A stretch of 64,000 bases of DNA, from positions 992,001 through 1,056,000 of the forward strand of contig NZ_JARADB010000002.1 in assembly GCF_028765165.1 (NCBI RefSeq), read 5' to 3'. This document shows, one piece after another, positions 23,189-32,779 of the stretch (its first letter is position 1; each line of letters begins with the position of its first letter). Both the position numbers and the translations under genes were made by a program. The notes beneath the pieces were generated by a model. The model worked only from the letters and a program-made list of their open reading frames with translations. It ran no database searches and was not told where the DNA came from. This DNA is from Paenibacillus sp. MAHUQ-63. Its GTDB lineage: Bacteria > Bacillota > Bacilli > Paenibacillales > NBRC-103111.

Positions 23189-24898
23189 TTAATGCTTTGC
23201 AAACACATTCAGCAGCAGCTCGTCCTTGACGGGATCTTGCATATCCCATGCGGTGGCGAAGCGCACCTGATGCGAGACGCCGAGTATCTCGTATTTCTGG
23301 ACGAGATGCTGCCTCGCGGAGCCGATGATGAGGGAATGAAGCCGCAGCTGCTTCTTCTGGCCAAGCGCGGCGAGCTTGCCAAGCGTCGCTTTGGAGATCT
23401 GACCGACGCCATCCGTGACCATCACGAAGTCGGCATCGTGAAACTGCGGCTGGTGCTGGACGATGTCCATCCCCCGGCCCAGCGGCGCGTCGAAGTTCGT
23501 ACCGCCGCCGAAGGCAAGCTGGGCGAGCCCGTAGAACCGGTCCCAGTCCGGACGCTTGTAGGACAGCACGTGTTCGACCAGCTCGCCTTTGGCTCCGAAC
23601 AGGAGCAGGACGAAATCCCGGCGTTCCAGGAGGGAGAAGGAGGCGAACGTTGCGGTGAACAATTGCGCCAGCCGCAGCTTGCTGCCGCGCATGGAGTGGG
23701 ACGTGTCGAGCATGCAGATGACGGGACCCTTCTGAGGCTCCGGGGTGGAGCCGGTGTAGTTGTATGTCATGAGCTTGTTTTCCATCCATTTGACGAGGAA
23801 ATACGGCTCGAAATCTTCATCGGCCAGCAAGCTGGCTTCGCTCGGGAGCAAATGCGCGATGTCGCCGGAGTGGCGCAGATCGTCGTAGGCTTCGGGCACG
23901 TAGGGCGTGCGCAGCTTTTTGCGCGCCACCCGCAGGTGGTGGACATTTCGGCCCACTTCCTGCAGGAAGGCGACCAGATCTTTGCTGCGCTTCAGCTTCT
24001 CGATCCATTGCACGTAATGCTCGAACGTCTGCCGCCGCAGCTTCCCCAGCTCACTGCCCCAGCGCCGGTTCGCAAGACGCTGGCTCGCCTGCACGAGCTC
24101 GTGCACGTTGAAGCTGTCCGCCTCTTCGAGGGACAGCGTCTCCTTCAAGGAGCGGCCCAGCCAGTCGCCAAGCTCGTCCTCCAGCTCCTTCATCGCGGCG
24201 AGATCCCTCGCGCTCATGCGGTCCAGCTGCCGCTGCCGGCGATTGAGCTCGTCCTCCGCCTTGCGGAGCTTCGCCTTCAGCTTGTCGCGCTTCATAAACT
24301 CCGTGCGCATCTCGCTCTGAAGTTCGGAGATCCGCTGCTTCAGCGAACGGATCTCTTCGGCGACGAGCGGACGCGAATCGGCAGCCTCCTGCTTGTCCTC
24401 GACAGTCCGCTTGCCCTGCTGCAGCGTATAGCCGACGAGCCGCAGCTTCTCGATCTGCTTGTCGGTGAGCCGCTCGCTGACGCTTTGCTCCTCCTGTCCG
24501 CTCATCTGCTGTTTTCTCTCCAAGCCGATGCCCATCTGCTGCTGTTCCTTCTGCCTTTTCTTCACTTCTTTCTCGTACGATTCCGTCAGCCACATCAGTG
24601 CTTTCAGGGCCGTCTTGAACGAGGCGTTCACCTGGCCGATCGTTCGAGGGTGAATGGAGACGTAGAAGTACTGCCTGGTCAATGTTAGTACCATCCAGCG
24701 GTGGAAGGGCGTTTCGGGAGCCGTCCCGTCGATCTCCGGCTTCGGCAAATAGAAGCACATGAAGAAATCGGCGAACAGCTCAAGTGTAAACCAAGGGGCT
24801 TGCCGCACCGCTTCGCGCATCCATTCCTGTGCGACGCGTGAAGAATGGACATAGCCCTCAAACACATACCGGTCGACCCGGGTGCAGCGAATGATCAT
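23189..24898 (-). CDS. viaA: VWA-domain protein, ViaA-like
   Basis: 569 residues. The C-terminal third is a von Willebrand A domain with the metal-binding MIDAS residues in CMLDTSHSMRGSK near 393, a conserved Thr loop (GGGTNFDAPL near 465) and MVTDGVG near 497. The middle (about 130-270) is strongly coiled-coil and rich in Arg, Lys and Glu. Such proteins partner a MoxR/RavA AAA ATPase; in E. coli ViaA-RavA acts at the inner membrane on respiratory complexes and lipids. Here the ATPase gene lies immediately upstream, 14 bp away, on the same strand. GAGAGGTAC precedes the ATG. Confidence 0.85.
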   Translation of the reverse strand: MIIRCTRVDRYVFEGYVHSSRVAQEWMREAVRQAPWFTLELFADFFMCFYLPKPEIDGTAPETPFHRWMVLTLTRQYFYVSIHPRTIGQVNASFKTALKALMWLTESYEKEVKKRQKEQQQMGIGLERKQQMSGQEEQSVSERLTDKQIEKLRLVGYTLQQGKRTVEDKQEAADSRPLVAEEIRSLKQRISELQSEMRTEFMKRDKLKAKLRKAEDELNRRQRQLDRMSARDLAAMKELEDELGDWLGRSLKETLSLEEADSFNVHELVQASQRLANRRWGSELGKLRRQTFEHYVQWIEKLKRSKDLVAFLQEVGRNVHHLRVARKKLRTPYVPEAYDDLRHSGDIAHLLPSEASLLADEDFEPYFLVKWMENKLMTYNYTGSTPEPQKGPVICMLDTSHSMRGSKLRLAQLFTATFASFSLLERRDFVLLLFGAKGELVEHVLSYKRPDWDRFYGLAQLAFGGGTNFDAPLGRGMDIVQHQPQFHDADFVMVTDGVGQISKATLGKLAALGQKKQLRLHSLIIGSARQHLVQKYEILGVSHQVRFATAWDMQDPVKDELLLNVFAKH

Positions 24899-24912
24899 AG
24901 CTGAAGTACCTC

Positions 24913-26214
24913 TTAGAGAGTATAGTCGTACGCGATTCCCGGAATTTCACGGTCGAACAAGGTGCGGTACAGTCCTTGAACGGATTGCAGGATACGCTCT
25001 CCTTGGATTCGCAGATGAGTGAATTTGACGGCATACTGTTCGGAATGCTGCAGAAAGATCGATTGCGAGGCAATCCATTCCGGCAATTTCTTCTCCTTTT
25101 CCTGCCAGGAGATCAATCTGCCGCGCAAGCTGCGGGCGGTGTCCTCCAGCTCGGAACGGCAATCCTCCAGGCTTTGCTTCAGCCGCTCTGCCGCATCTTT
25201 GTGAAGTGCGCCGCCAATCTCTTTTTTGAATTGAAAAGCGTGGAGCTCGTCCTCTTTATCCAGCCACTTTTTCACCGTTAAATTGTACATCTGCAGAGGC
25301 AGCTCTTGCTCCATTTCGCGTTTGAGCATGTCTTGGAACAGCGTATCAAAAATCGTTCTCACCTCTGTCAAATCCTCAGGGAAATCCCACAGCATATGAG
25401 GGGTGACGACGGTGTCCCAAACGTTGACACTGCTGCGGCCGTGAATGGCTGCAGAGATTTTCCATACATGTCCGATTTTATGCCAGCGTCTGTCGGACAG
25501 CACATAGTCCTTCTCCTGCAATGCCGTTTTCAGCTGAAACAACATGTAGACCAGAGCGTCCGGCAGCTGGACGTCCGCCGCCTGATTGTTTAACTGGCGA
25601 ATATGCTCCGTCGACAATATGGCGGGCACAGGCGTATTCGGCGCTTGAAACATCAGCTCGAAGCTGGCAATTTGCTTCACATACTCAACTTCGAACCGGA
25701 ATAAAAAACGGTCGTACAACGCGGCAAGCTGCTCGTTATCCTCAGGCAGCTCGTTGGAGGCCGCCATCAAAAACAGCAGCGGAGAGGGCTGTTTTTGCCG
25801 TCCGTTGAAGAACACGCGCTCATTCAGAATCGATAGGAGCGAGTTCAGAATAGCGCTATTCGCCTTGAAAATTTCATCCAGGAAAGCGAAGCGGGCGCTG
25901 GGTAAGTAACCCTCCGTCAATCGGCTGTATTCGTCTTGCTTTAATTTCTGAAGAGAAACAGGGCCGAACAGTTCATCCGGCGTTGTGAACCGGGTCAATA
26001 AATAATCGTAATACGGCTCATTGCCGAATAGATCCGCTGCCGCGCGGGCCAGCTGTGATTTCGCCGAGCCGGGAGGTCCCACCAAGAGGACATGTTCGCC
26101 GCTCATGATGGCGAGGAGCAGAACGCGGATAAGTTCTTCCCGTTCCATGAACCTTTTCTCGAGATGCCCCATAGCTTCTCGCAGTTTGTTCTGTATGACG
26201 ATGGGATCTTTCAT
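24913..26214 (-). CDS. ravA: MoxR-family AAA ATPase, RavA-like
   Basis: 433 residues. AAA+ signatures: Walker A GPPGSAKSQ at 46-54, Walker B FAFLDEIFKAN near 108, sensor 1 LMAASNELPEDNE near 150 and the arginine-finger region LYDRFLFRFEV near 167. The stretch TTPDELFGPVSLQKLK is diagnostic of RavA/MoxR proteins. The C-terminal 150 residues are helical. It forms an operon with the VWA partner and is probably a chaperone-like remodelling ATPase. ATG 26214 follows GGGGGA by 9 nt. The promoter would lie in the short divergent gap before the phosphoesterase gene. Confidence 0.9.
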   Translation of the reverse strand: MKDPIVIQNKLREAMGHLEKRFMEREELIRVLLLAIMSGEHVLLVGPPGSAKSQLARAAADLFGNEPYYDYLLTRFTTPDELFGPVSLQKLKQDEYSRLTEGYLPSARFAFLDEIFKANSAILNSLLSILNERVFFNGRQKQPSPLLFLMAASNELPEDNEQLAALYDRFLFRFEVEYVKQIASFELMFQAPNTPVPAILSTEHIRQLNNQAADVQLPDALVYMLFQLKTALQEKDYVLSDRRWHKIGHVWKISAAIHGRSSVNVWDTVVTPHMLWDFPEDLTEVRTIFDTLFQDMLKREMEQELPLQMYNLTVKKWLDKEDELHAFQFKKEIGGALHKDAAERLKQSLEDCRSELEDTARSLRGRLISWQEKEKKLPEWIASQSIFLQHSEQYAVKFTHLRIQGERILQSVQGLYRTLFDREIPGIAYDYTL

Positions 26215-26363
26215 GGTTGTTGGTCCCCCTTGGCATTAACTTCAGCCCTTATTGTATCAAACTGAGCTGCAAACATCGAATTTGCGGATCGGTTGTTTGC
26301 ATCGTTTGCACTCGCAAACGGTTCATGAGAAAATCGAAAGATACAGAGAAAGGAGCAATGCTT

Positions 26364-26861
26364 ATGCGAATTGGTATTATCGCCGATACACACTTGTCGG
26401 CGCGGGCGCAGAAGCTGCCGGATGCGCTTCTTGCAGGCCTGCAAGGCGTCGAGCTGATTCTTCATGCGGGAGACTGGGTGAGCGAACATGTCGTCGACTT
26501 GGTCGAGGAGATCGCGCCGTGCGAGGCCGTCGCCGGCAATAATGACGGTCCGGAAATCGTCGAGCGGTTCGGCAGGAAGAAGATTGTGACGGCCGGCGGA
26601 TACCGCATCGGGCTCATTCATGGCGACGGCTTCCGCAAGACGACAGAGGAAAGAGCCCGTGAAGCGTTCCGGGAAGAATTGCCGGATATCGTCATCTTCG
26701 GGCATTCGCATATTCCTTATCAGCAGAGCGTGGAAGGGATGCTGATGTTTAATCCGGGTTCGCCTACGGACAAGCGCCGCCAGCCCCGTTATTCCTACGG
26801 CATCATTGAGTTGGGTGCCACGATTCAGGCCGTGCATCATTACTATGACAGCAAAGTATAG
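26364..26861 (+). CDS. YfcE/MJ0936-type metallophosphodiesterase
   Basis: 165 residues from the ATG at 26364, 8 nt after AAAGGAG; an ATG at 26358 is too close to the RBS. Metal ligands in order: IADTHLS (D8, H10), HAGDW near 37, GNNDG near 59, LIHGDG near 86 and FGHSHIP near 112-118, with NPGSPTDKR near 130. Members hydrolyse phosphodiesters such as bis-pNPP; the physiological substrate is unknown. Cytoplasmic, divergent from the ravA-viaA operon. Confidence 0.9.
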   Translation: MRIGIIADTHLSARAQKLPDALLAGLQGVELILHAGDWVSEHVVDLVEEIAPCEAVAGNNDGPEIVERFGRKKIVTAGGYRIGLIHGDGFRKTTEERAREAFREELPDIVIFGHSHIPYQQSVEGMLMFNPGSPTDKRRQPRYSYGIIELGATIQAVHHYYDSKV

Positions 26862-26892
26862 AGCAGGACCATGAAGCTTCTTGATGCCGCGG

Positions 26893-27168
26893 CTAACCGC
26901 CCGAAACCGCTTGGAAAACCGTCAGTTTGTCCCCAGGCTGCAGCTGGATGTCGAAGTCGTTCAGCCATGCGATATTCGTGTCATTATAGTAGAGCAGGAC
27001 ATGCTTGCGGACTTGGCCGGACTCGCTCCAAAGATGTACGCGCAACTGCGGGTAGCTTGCTGTCAATTGATCCAGCGCCTCCTGCAGCGTTCGCGCCTCC
27101 AATTCAAAGTTCACGCGCCCTCCCGTGCAGTCGCGCAGCAGGGAAGGGATGCTGACGGCTATGACCAT
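26893..27168 (-). CDS. MoaD/ThiS-family ubiquitin-like sulfur-carrier protein
   Basis: 91 residues, beta-grasp pattern: VIAVSIPSLLRDCTGG at the start, a helix with LQEALDQLTASYPQLR, and the C-terminal end QPGDKLTVFQAVSGG. The terminal Gly-Gly is the residue pair adenylated and thiocarboxylated in MoaD/ThiS carriers. No MoaE, MoeB or ThiF partner is in the window. The gene starts 1 bp after the stop of the BNR-repeat gene, with its RBS (GGAGG) inside that gene's last codons, so the two are translationally coupled. A role in a pathway shared with the BNR protein is inferred. Confidence 0.8.
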   Translation of the reverse strand: MVIAVSIPSLLRDCTGGRVNFELEARTLQEALDQLTASYPQLRVHLWSESGQVRKHVLLYYNDTNIAWLNDFDIQLQPGDKLTVFQAVSGG

Positions 27169-27169
27169 G

Positions 27170-28270
27170 CTAGTCCTCCGTAATAAACGGCTTCACCGTC
27201 AAGATTCGGGAGAATTGTCCGGGCAAACGCTCCCAGCTTTCGCCGCGGTTCAGCGAACAGTATACTTCGCCCGACGTGGTCCCGAAGTAAAGCCCGTACG
27301 GGTCCAAGCCGTCCACGCACATCGCATCGCGCAGTACGCTGACGTGGCGCTCTTCTTCCGGCAGCACGTCGCCGATGGGCTGCCAGGCGGATTCGCCAGG
27401 TGCCATGCGGTATACGATCAGCTTGCCATCCCGCATGGAGCGCTGTTCACTGCTTTCGAGCGGAATCAGGAACAGATCGCCGGTTGCCGAAACCGCGATG
27501 GGGAAGCCGAAAGGCATATCGCCTTCACGCAGCGTTAGGCCCGCTTCAATCGGAATCCATGTATCTCCGCCATCAACCGATTTAAAAACGCCGCTATGCT
27601 CTTGCATATACAAAATATCCGGGTTACTCGGGTCGAGCACCATCTTGTGCACGCAGAAGCCGACACGTTCATCGGGCTGACCGGTCGGAACGCGATTCAA
27701 GCCGTTATTACTAGGCTTCCAGCTTAGTCCGCCATCCAACGTTCGGAACACGCCGACAGCGGAAATCCCGACCCACATCCGCTTCGCATCGCGAGGGTCG
27801 ATGAGAATCGTGTGCAAGCACATGCCGCCTGCGCCGGGAAACCAGTCCGGCCGAGTAGGGTGCTTGGTCAGCGCATCGAGCTCCTGCCAAGACTGTCCGC
27901 TATCGCGGCTGACGAAAATGCCCGCTTCCTCGGTCCCTGCGAAGAGCGTCTCAGGTTCTGAGGCATGGCCCGGCACGAGCTGCCAAATGCGATTTAATGA
28001 GAAACCGCTTTCAGGAGAATAGGCAGGACCTTCCGCGATTTGTGTCCATGTCTCGCCGTCGTTATCCGACATTCGAATCGTTGCGCCGTAAGCGGCATGT
28101 GAGGTTCCCGCATATAGCTTATTGCCGTTTCTTGAATCGCCCAGTACGCTGTAGGCCTCCCAGCCCGGCAGAAATGGGCCTCGCAGAGACCAGTTCCGTC
28201 TTTCTATCGTAGAGGAATAAATAAAAACGCCTTTATTGGTACCAATCAGCAGCTGTACACGCTTAGCCAT
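27170..28270 (-). CDS. BNR/Asp-box beta-propeller protein (sialidase-like fold)
   Basis: 366 residues from the ATG at 28270, 5 nt after AGGAGGG. Five Asp-box motifs of the form SxDxGxxW are visible: SDNDGETW, SRDSGQSW, TLDGGLSW, SVDGGDTW and SLNRGESW, giving a six- or seven-bladed propeller. N-terminal LIGTNKGVFIY opens the first blade. No signal peptide, so cytoplasmic. True sialidase catalytic residues are not evident, so glycosidase activity should not be assumed. It is coupled to a MoaD-like carrier gene downstream. Confidence 0.85.
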   Translation of the reverse strand: MAKRVQLLIGTNKGVFIYSSTIERRNWSLRGPFLPGWEAYSVLGDSRNGNKLYAGTSHAAYGATIRMSDNDGETWTQIAEGPAYSPESGFSLNRIWQLVPGHASEPETLFAGTEEAGIFVSRDSGQSWQELDALTKHPTRPDWFPGAGGMCLHTILIDPRDAKRMWVGISAVGVFRTLDGGLSWKPSNNGLNRVPTGQPDERVGFCVHKMVLDPSNPDILYMQEHSGVFKSVDGGDTWIPIEAGLTLREGDMPFGFPIAVSATGDLFLIPLESSEQRSMRDGKLIVYRMAPGESAWQPIGDVLPEEERHVSVLRDAMCVDGLDPYGLYFGTTSGEVYCSLNRGESWERLPGQFSRILTVKPFITED

Positions 28271-28410
28271 ATACACCCTCCTCATTTTTCCTACTCCTAT
28301 CCAATTCGACGAATGTAAAATAATTCCTGCCCGACTTTCATTACACCTTAGGTATTTACCGTGTTTGGGGACGTTATAGGGACATACACTGGCATAGTTA
28401 TTATTTCCGG

Positions 28411-29472
28411 ATGGTGGTGGTAGACGTGCCAAGGACGGTGGGGGTCTTACTGGACCTGAAAACTTATAAAGGCATTCCGCGAGGGAGAACAGGCAATGAA
28501 CGTTTGGCGCTTTATGACAAGGCAGGCAGAATGCTCGGATTGAAGCCATTCTATATGTGTTTGCACTATGTGAATGGTAAATGGGCCCTCGGTTATTCCT
28601 ACAAACGTAAAAAATATAAACTCATTCGCCGGGCCATCCCCAAAGTGACGCATAACCGTGCAATCACGCTAACTCCTTATCTGAAAAGGAAATTAAAGCT
28701 GCTCTCCCGCTCAAGCAACGTGTTTAACCGGCAGAACCGCTACGATAAACATCTCATTCACAAGCTGGTTTTAGGCCATGCTTCCCTTAGCAAATATTTA
28801 CCCGAATCGGTGAAATATTCGCGAAGACGCTTGGAGAATGCCATGACCAAACATGCATCGCTTTTTATCAAGCCGACGAATAGCAGTGTCGGCAATGGCA
28901 TTATCAAGATTTCAAGGCATGCGAGCGGAGCTTGGAAAATGTACGGCATATTCCGGAAGCCCAAGCTTGTTTCCTGCAAGCAGGCAGTTGCCTATATCGG
29001 CAATGCCGTTCGGAAGAAGACATACATGATTCAAGAAGCGATCCCGTTGGCCACCTACCGAGGCAGGCCGTATGATTTACGGGTTTCCGTACAACGCGGT
29101 GAACATGGACAATGGCAAATTACGGGGATCGTCGGCAAAGTCGCCGCTTCGGGCCGTCATGTGACCAATGTAGCCAAAGGCGGCTCGGTGAAACGGAGCG
29201 AGGAGCTATTCAAGGCTAGCGGCTTGAATCCTGAACAGGTGAAGCATGAACTGCATCAGGCAACGCTGGCGATTGCTAAGCATCTCAGCAATCATTTGCC
29301 GCACTTGGCTGATCTGGGTCTTGACGTTGGCGTCGACCAGAACGGGAACGTCAAGCTGATCGAGGTGAACGGGAGAGATCAACGGTATTCGTTCAAGAAG
29401 GCGAACATGCGCAGAACGTTTTATCAAACCTATGAAACGCCGCTGCGATATGCGAAATACCTGATGAAATGA
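28411..29472 (+). CDS. YheC/YheD-family ATP-grasp protein (spore-coat associated)
   Basis: 353 residues. The N-terminal half has VGVLLDLKTYKGIPRG and GLKPFYMCL; the ATP-grasp half begins near 115 with FNRQNRYDKHLIHKLV, then SLFIKPTNSSVGNGIIKI near 150 (ATP-binding lysine), QEAIPLATYRGRPYDLRV near 207 and the metal-binding DLGLDVGVDQNGNVKLIEVNGRDQ near 305. YheC/D proteins are endospore coat-associated in Bacillus. Start uncertain: ATG 28411 or GTG 28426, which has GGTGG upstream. Monocistronic. Confidence 0.85.
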   Translation: MVVVDVPRTVGVLLDLKTYKGIPRGRTGNERLALYDKAGRMLGLKPFYMCLHYVNGKWALGYSYKRKKYKLIRRAIPKVTHNRAITLTPYLKRKLKLLSRSSNVFNRQNRYDKHLIHKLVLGHASLSKYLPESVKYSRRRLENAMTKHASLFIKPTNSSVGNGIIKISRHASGAWKMYGIFRKPKLVSCKQAVAYIGNAVRKKTYMIQEAIPLATYRGRPYDLRVSVQRGEHGQWQITGIVGKVAASGRHVTNVAKGGSVKRSEELFKASGLNPEQVKHELHQATLAIAKHLSNHLPHLADLGLDVGVDQNGNVKLIEVNGRDQRYSFKKANMRRTFYQTYETPLRYAKYLMK

Positions 29473-29687
29473 TCGTACCTGTAACCCTCCAAGAACCATT
29501 TATGGAGGGTTACAGGTATTGAATATAGGGAATAAAGGATTTCTTCATCGAGTTAGAGAGGTTATATTAGCAGAACAGAAGAATTCATAAATTCGACCTT
29601 TGTCGTATTGCAGCCATGTATAAAGTGGGATACACTGAGTCGATAGAGTGAACCAAGCAAGTAGCATGATTAAGGAGAGATTCTCTT

Positions 29688-31934
29688 TTGAAGACATTAA
29701 TTATTGCGGAAAAACCGGACATGGGGCGAAATATAGCCGCCGCAATAGAGCCTAAAGCCAAAAACATGAGGTCCTACCTGGAGGGTGAACAGTATATTAT
29801 AACCTGGGCCATCGGGCATCTAATTGAGTTGGCAGAACCTGATCAATACGATGAGAAATATAAGAAATGGAACATCAGCCATCTCCCGATTATTCCCGAC
29901 GAATTCAAGCTGATTCCGAATCCGCGGACTTACGACCAGCTGAAAGTGATTGATGAACTAGCCAAGCGGTGCAGCTTGCTCGTCAATGCTTGCGATGCCG
30001 GGCGCGAGGGACAGCATATTTTCTCGCTGATTCAGCGGCATCTGGGACTTCGGCATCCCGTGAAGCGATTGTGGATCTCCGATCTGACGTCGGAGACGAT
30101 CCGGCACGGCTTCGCAACGTTGAAGGACGGATCGGAGTATGAGAATTTAACCCGCGCCGCGCGTTCCCGCAGCGAAGCCGATTGGCTGATCGGCATGAAC
30201 GGGTCGCGCGCTTTTACGACGAAGCATAACGTGCTGCTGTCCGTTGGCCGCGTACAGACACCGGTGCTGGCGCTTATCTACGACCGGCAGAAACAGATTG
30301 AAGCTTTCTCTTCGCTCAAATTTTACGAGTTGGAGGGCTATTTCTCGCAGGGGGATACGACGTATCGCGGCATGTGGCAAGGGGAGCGGCTGACGGAGAA
30401 GGACAAAGTCGATGCATTGGCCCTCAAGGTGAAAGGGAAGCCGGCACGCATTATTTCTTACGAAGTGAAGGAAACGAAGGAGTACCCGTTCAAACTGTAC
30501 GATTTGACGCTGCTCCAGCGCGAGGCGAACGGCAAATATGCCTTCTCGGCGAAGAAGACGCTTGATACGGCTCAAGCGCTTTATGAGAAGCATAAGGTCA
30601 TTTCATATCCAAGAACGAACTCGAACTATGTTACAGAACAGAATATACCGGAAATGCATAAAGCTCTATCCGCATTGCAGGGAACGGCCTACCATGACCT
30701 CGTGCAGGGAGCTAACCGTAATCTGGTGCACAAAAATAACAAAAGCATCTGCAATCCTGCAAAGGTCGAAGATCACCATGCGATTCTGCCGACGAATAAG
30801 AAAGCTTCAGGGCTGAGTCCGGACGAGCAGAAGCTGTATGATCTAATCGTCAGACGGTTCCTGTCGCAGTTCTACCCGCCGGCTGAATATAAGGTACATA
30901 CGGTGATGACCGAGGTTGAGCAGGAAATGTTCAAGACAACGGTCAAAGAGCTGCTCCATCTCGGGTGGAAAGTGATTTACGCCGATCAGAAGAAAGAGAA
31001 GCCGAAATCGAAGGGGAAAGAGAAAGAAGAGGAAGAAGACGAAGAGGTCGAGGTCAGCGAGCCGTTCTCCGTTGATCCGCAGGGAGAGGTGCTCTGCCAC
31101 GATGCGGTGGTGAAAGAAAAGGATACGCAGCCGCCCAAACATTTCAATGAAGGAACTCTGCTCAAAGCAATGGAAAGTGCGGGCAAGCAGATTGAGGACG
31201 AGGAGCTGCGCGATGCGATGAAGGACTCCGGTCTCGGCACGCCGGCTACACGGGCAGCGACGATCGAACGGCTGAAGAAAGTCGGCTACATCGAGATGCA
31301 GGGCAAGAAGATCGTCCTTACGCAGAAGGGCAGAATGGCGGTCGAGCTCATTCGCGGTGCAGGGATCGAGCTGCTTACTTCGCCGGAAATGACGGGCCAA
31401 TGGGAGCGCCGACTGAACGAAATCTCCCGCGGCACCGCATCGGACGAGCAGTTCATGCATAACGTGAAGCGGTTCGCAACGCTTATCGTCGATAAGGTCC
31501 GCGTTCAGCCGAGAGCGGCCAAAACAGCCTTTGAAGGCGAAACGCCATCAGCCGGAACGGGCAAACGAACGCGCTCGAGCTCGGCCTCGACTTCGGGCGG
31601 GACCCGAACGAAAACGGCGGCGAAGCCGGCGCCTTCGGCGAAGCCGGCGGATGGAGCCGGCGCATTCCTTGCAGCATGCCCAAGACCGGGCTGCGGCGGT
31701 TCGCTGTTTATGGGACGCAAAGGATATGGCTGCTCGCATTACAAAGAAGGCTGCAAATTCGTCATATGGAAAGAAAGTTTCGGGCGAAATTTAACCGATG
31801 CGCAAGTGCAGGCGCTGGTGAATAAAGGGAAAACGGCGAAGCTGAAGCTGGTTCTAACTGACGGGACCGCTGCAGACGGGCGTATCGTTCTAAGAAATGT
31901 GGATACGGGAGAACTCGGCACAGAAATCGAGTAA
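29688..31934 (+). CDS. topB: DNA topoisomerase III
   Basis: 748 residues from a TTG start with AAGGAGAGA 8 nt upstream. Type IA features: TOPRIM segment [17 protein letters not shown] at 3-19 and [10 protein letters not shown] near 103-112; the [13 protein letters not shown] helix near 185; catalytic Tyr in [10 protein letters not shown] near 306-310. A Lys/Glu-rich insert near 440-460 and a Ser/Thr/Ala-rich linker near 605-650 precede a C-terminal Cys4 zinc finger (CPRPGCGG ... CSHYKEGC near 662-690). Relaxes and decatenates DNA. Followed 13 bp later by ung. Confidence 0.95.
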   Translation: MKTLIIAEKPDMGRNIAAAIEPKAKNMRSYLEGEQYIITWAIGHLIELAEPDQYDEKYKKWNISHLPIIPDEFKLIPNPRTYDQLKVIDELAKRCSLLVNACDAGREGQHIFSLIQRHLGLRHPVKRLWISDLTSETIRHGFATLKDGSEYENLTRAARSRSEADWLIGMNGSRAFTTKHNVLLSVGRVQTPVLALIYDRQKQIEAFSSLKFYELEGYFSQGDTTYRGMWQGERLTEKDKVDALALKVKGKPARIISYEVKETKEYPFKLYDLTLLQREANGKYAFSAKKTLDTAQALYEKHKVISYPRTNSNYVTEQNIPEMHKALSALQGTAYHDLVQGANRNLVHKNNKSICNPAKVEDHHAILPTNKKASGLSPDEQKLYDLIVRRFLSQFYPPAEYKVHTVMTEVEQEMFKTTVKELLHLGWKVIYADQKKEKPKSKGKEKEEEEDEEVEVSEPFSVDPQGEVLCHDAVVKEKDTQPPKHFNEGTLLKAMESAGKQIEDEELRDAMKDSGLGTPATRAATIERLKKVGYIEMQGKKIVLTQKGRMAVELIRGAGIELLTSPEMTGQWERRLNEISRGTASDEQFMHNVKRFATLIVDKVRVQPRAAKTAFEGETPSAGTGKRTRSSSASTSGGTRTKTAAKPAPSAKPADGAGAFLAACPRPGCGGSLFMGRKGYGCSHYKEGCKFVIWKESFGRNLTDAQVQALVNKGKTAKLKLVLTDGTAADGRIVLRNVDTGELGTEIE

Positions 31935-31947
31935 AGGAGGACGCTGC

Positions 31948-32676
31948 GTGCTCGAATTAAACAATGATTGGGGAAACCTGCTGGCCGCCGAATGGGAGGA
32001 GCCATATTACAAATCGTTATGTGAATTTCTTGAAGACGAATACCGTACCCAGACGGTCTATCCTCAGCGGGAAGAGGTTTTCAATGCACTGCGATTGACT
32101 TCCTATGCCGCAACGAAAGTCGTTATCCTGGGCCAGGACCCCTACCACGGGAAGGGACAAGCTCATGGCCTCAGCTTTTCGGTACAACCAGGCGTGGCGA
32201 CGCCGCCTTCCTTGCACAATATGTACAAGGAACTGCAGACCGACCTCGGCTGCCGCATACCTGATAACGGTTATTTGGTCAAATGGGCGGAACAGGGTGT
32301 GCTGCTGTTGAACACGGTACTGACGGTACGGGAAGATACGCCGAACTCCCACAAAGGAAAAGGCTGGGAGCGATTCACGGACCGTGTCATTCGCATACTG
32401 AATGAACGGGAGGAGCCCGTTATTTTTGTACTGTGGGGGAGCCATGCGCAGGCTAAGCTGAAATGGATTGATGAAGGGCGTCATTACGTGATTAAATCCG
32501 TTCATCCCAGCCCTTTGTCCGCGTATAGAGGCTTCTTTGGCAGCAAGCCATTCTCCCAGGTGAACGCGCTGCTCGACCAACTGGGAAGTCCGGGAATCGA
32601 TTGGCAAATCCCGAATTTGTCGCATACGGAGCTCGAACAAGAGGATTCAGACAGGCAGCACGTCAAATTCGGATGA
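31948..32676 (+). CDS. ung: uracil-DNA glycosylase (family 1)
   Basis: 242 residues from the GTG at 31948, 7 nt after AAAGGAGG. Family-1 motifs: water-activating [18 protein letters not shown] near 60-77, LLLNTVLTV near 115, and the leucine/minor-groove loop [13 protein letters not shown] near 185-197. Removes uracil from DNA. The unusual C-terminal tail after the domain (about 15 residues, acidic) is not part of the fold. Co-transcribed with topB (13-bp gap). An in-frame GTG further upstream lies inside topB and is rejected. Confidence 0.95.
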   Translation: MLELNNDWGNLLAAEWEEPYYKSLCEFLEDEYRTQTVYPQREEVFNALRLTSYAATKVVILGQDPYHGKGQAHGLSFSVQPGVATPPSLHNMYKELQTDLGCRIPDNGYLVKWAEQGVLLLNTVLTVREDTPNSHKGKGWERFTDRVIRILNEREEPVIFVLWGSHAQAKLKWIDEGRHYVIKSVHPSPLSAYRGFFGSKPFSQVNALLDQLGSPGIDWQIPNLSHTELEQEDSDRQHVKFG

Positions 32677-32779
32677 AAAAACAATTGGCATTACCATCTT
32701 GAGCATGGATAATGAAGAGGGACAATGTTTTCATACTTCATCGCCATGTGTTTGAACATTTCGCAAAGGAGAGAAGTCC

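Noticed and set aside
22902-23789. Minus-strand open frame of 295 residues
   Set aside because: It overlaps viaA in another frame, is Arg/Ala/His-rich low-complexity, and its C-terminal part runs through the repeats; a shadow of a GC-rich gene.
23192-24688. Plus-strand open frame of 498 residues antisense to viaA
   Set aside because: Lies wholly opposite viaA, whose VWA motifs, RBS and codon use are real; composition (Leu/Gln/Arg-rich) is that of an antisense shadow.
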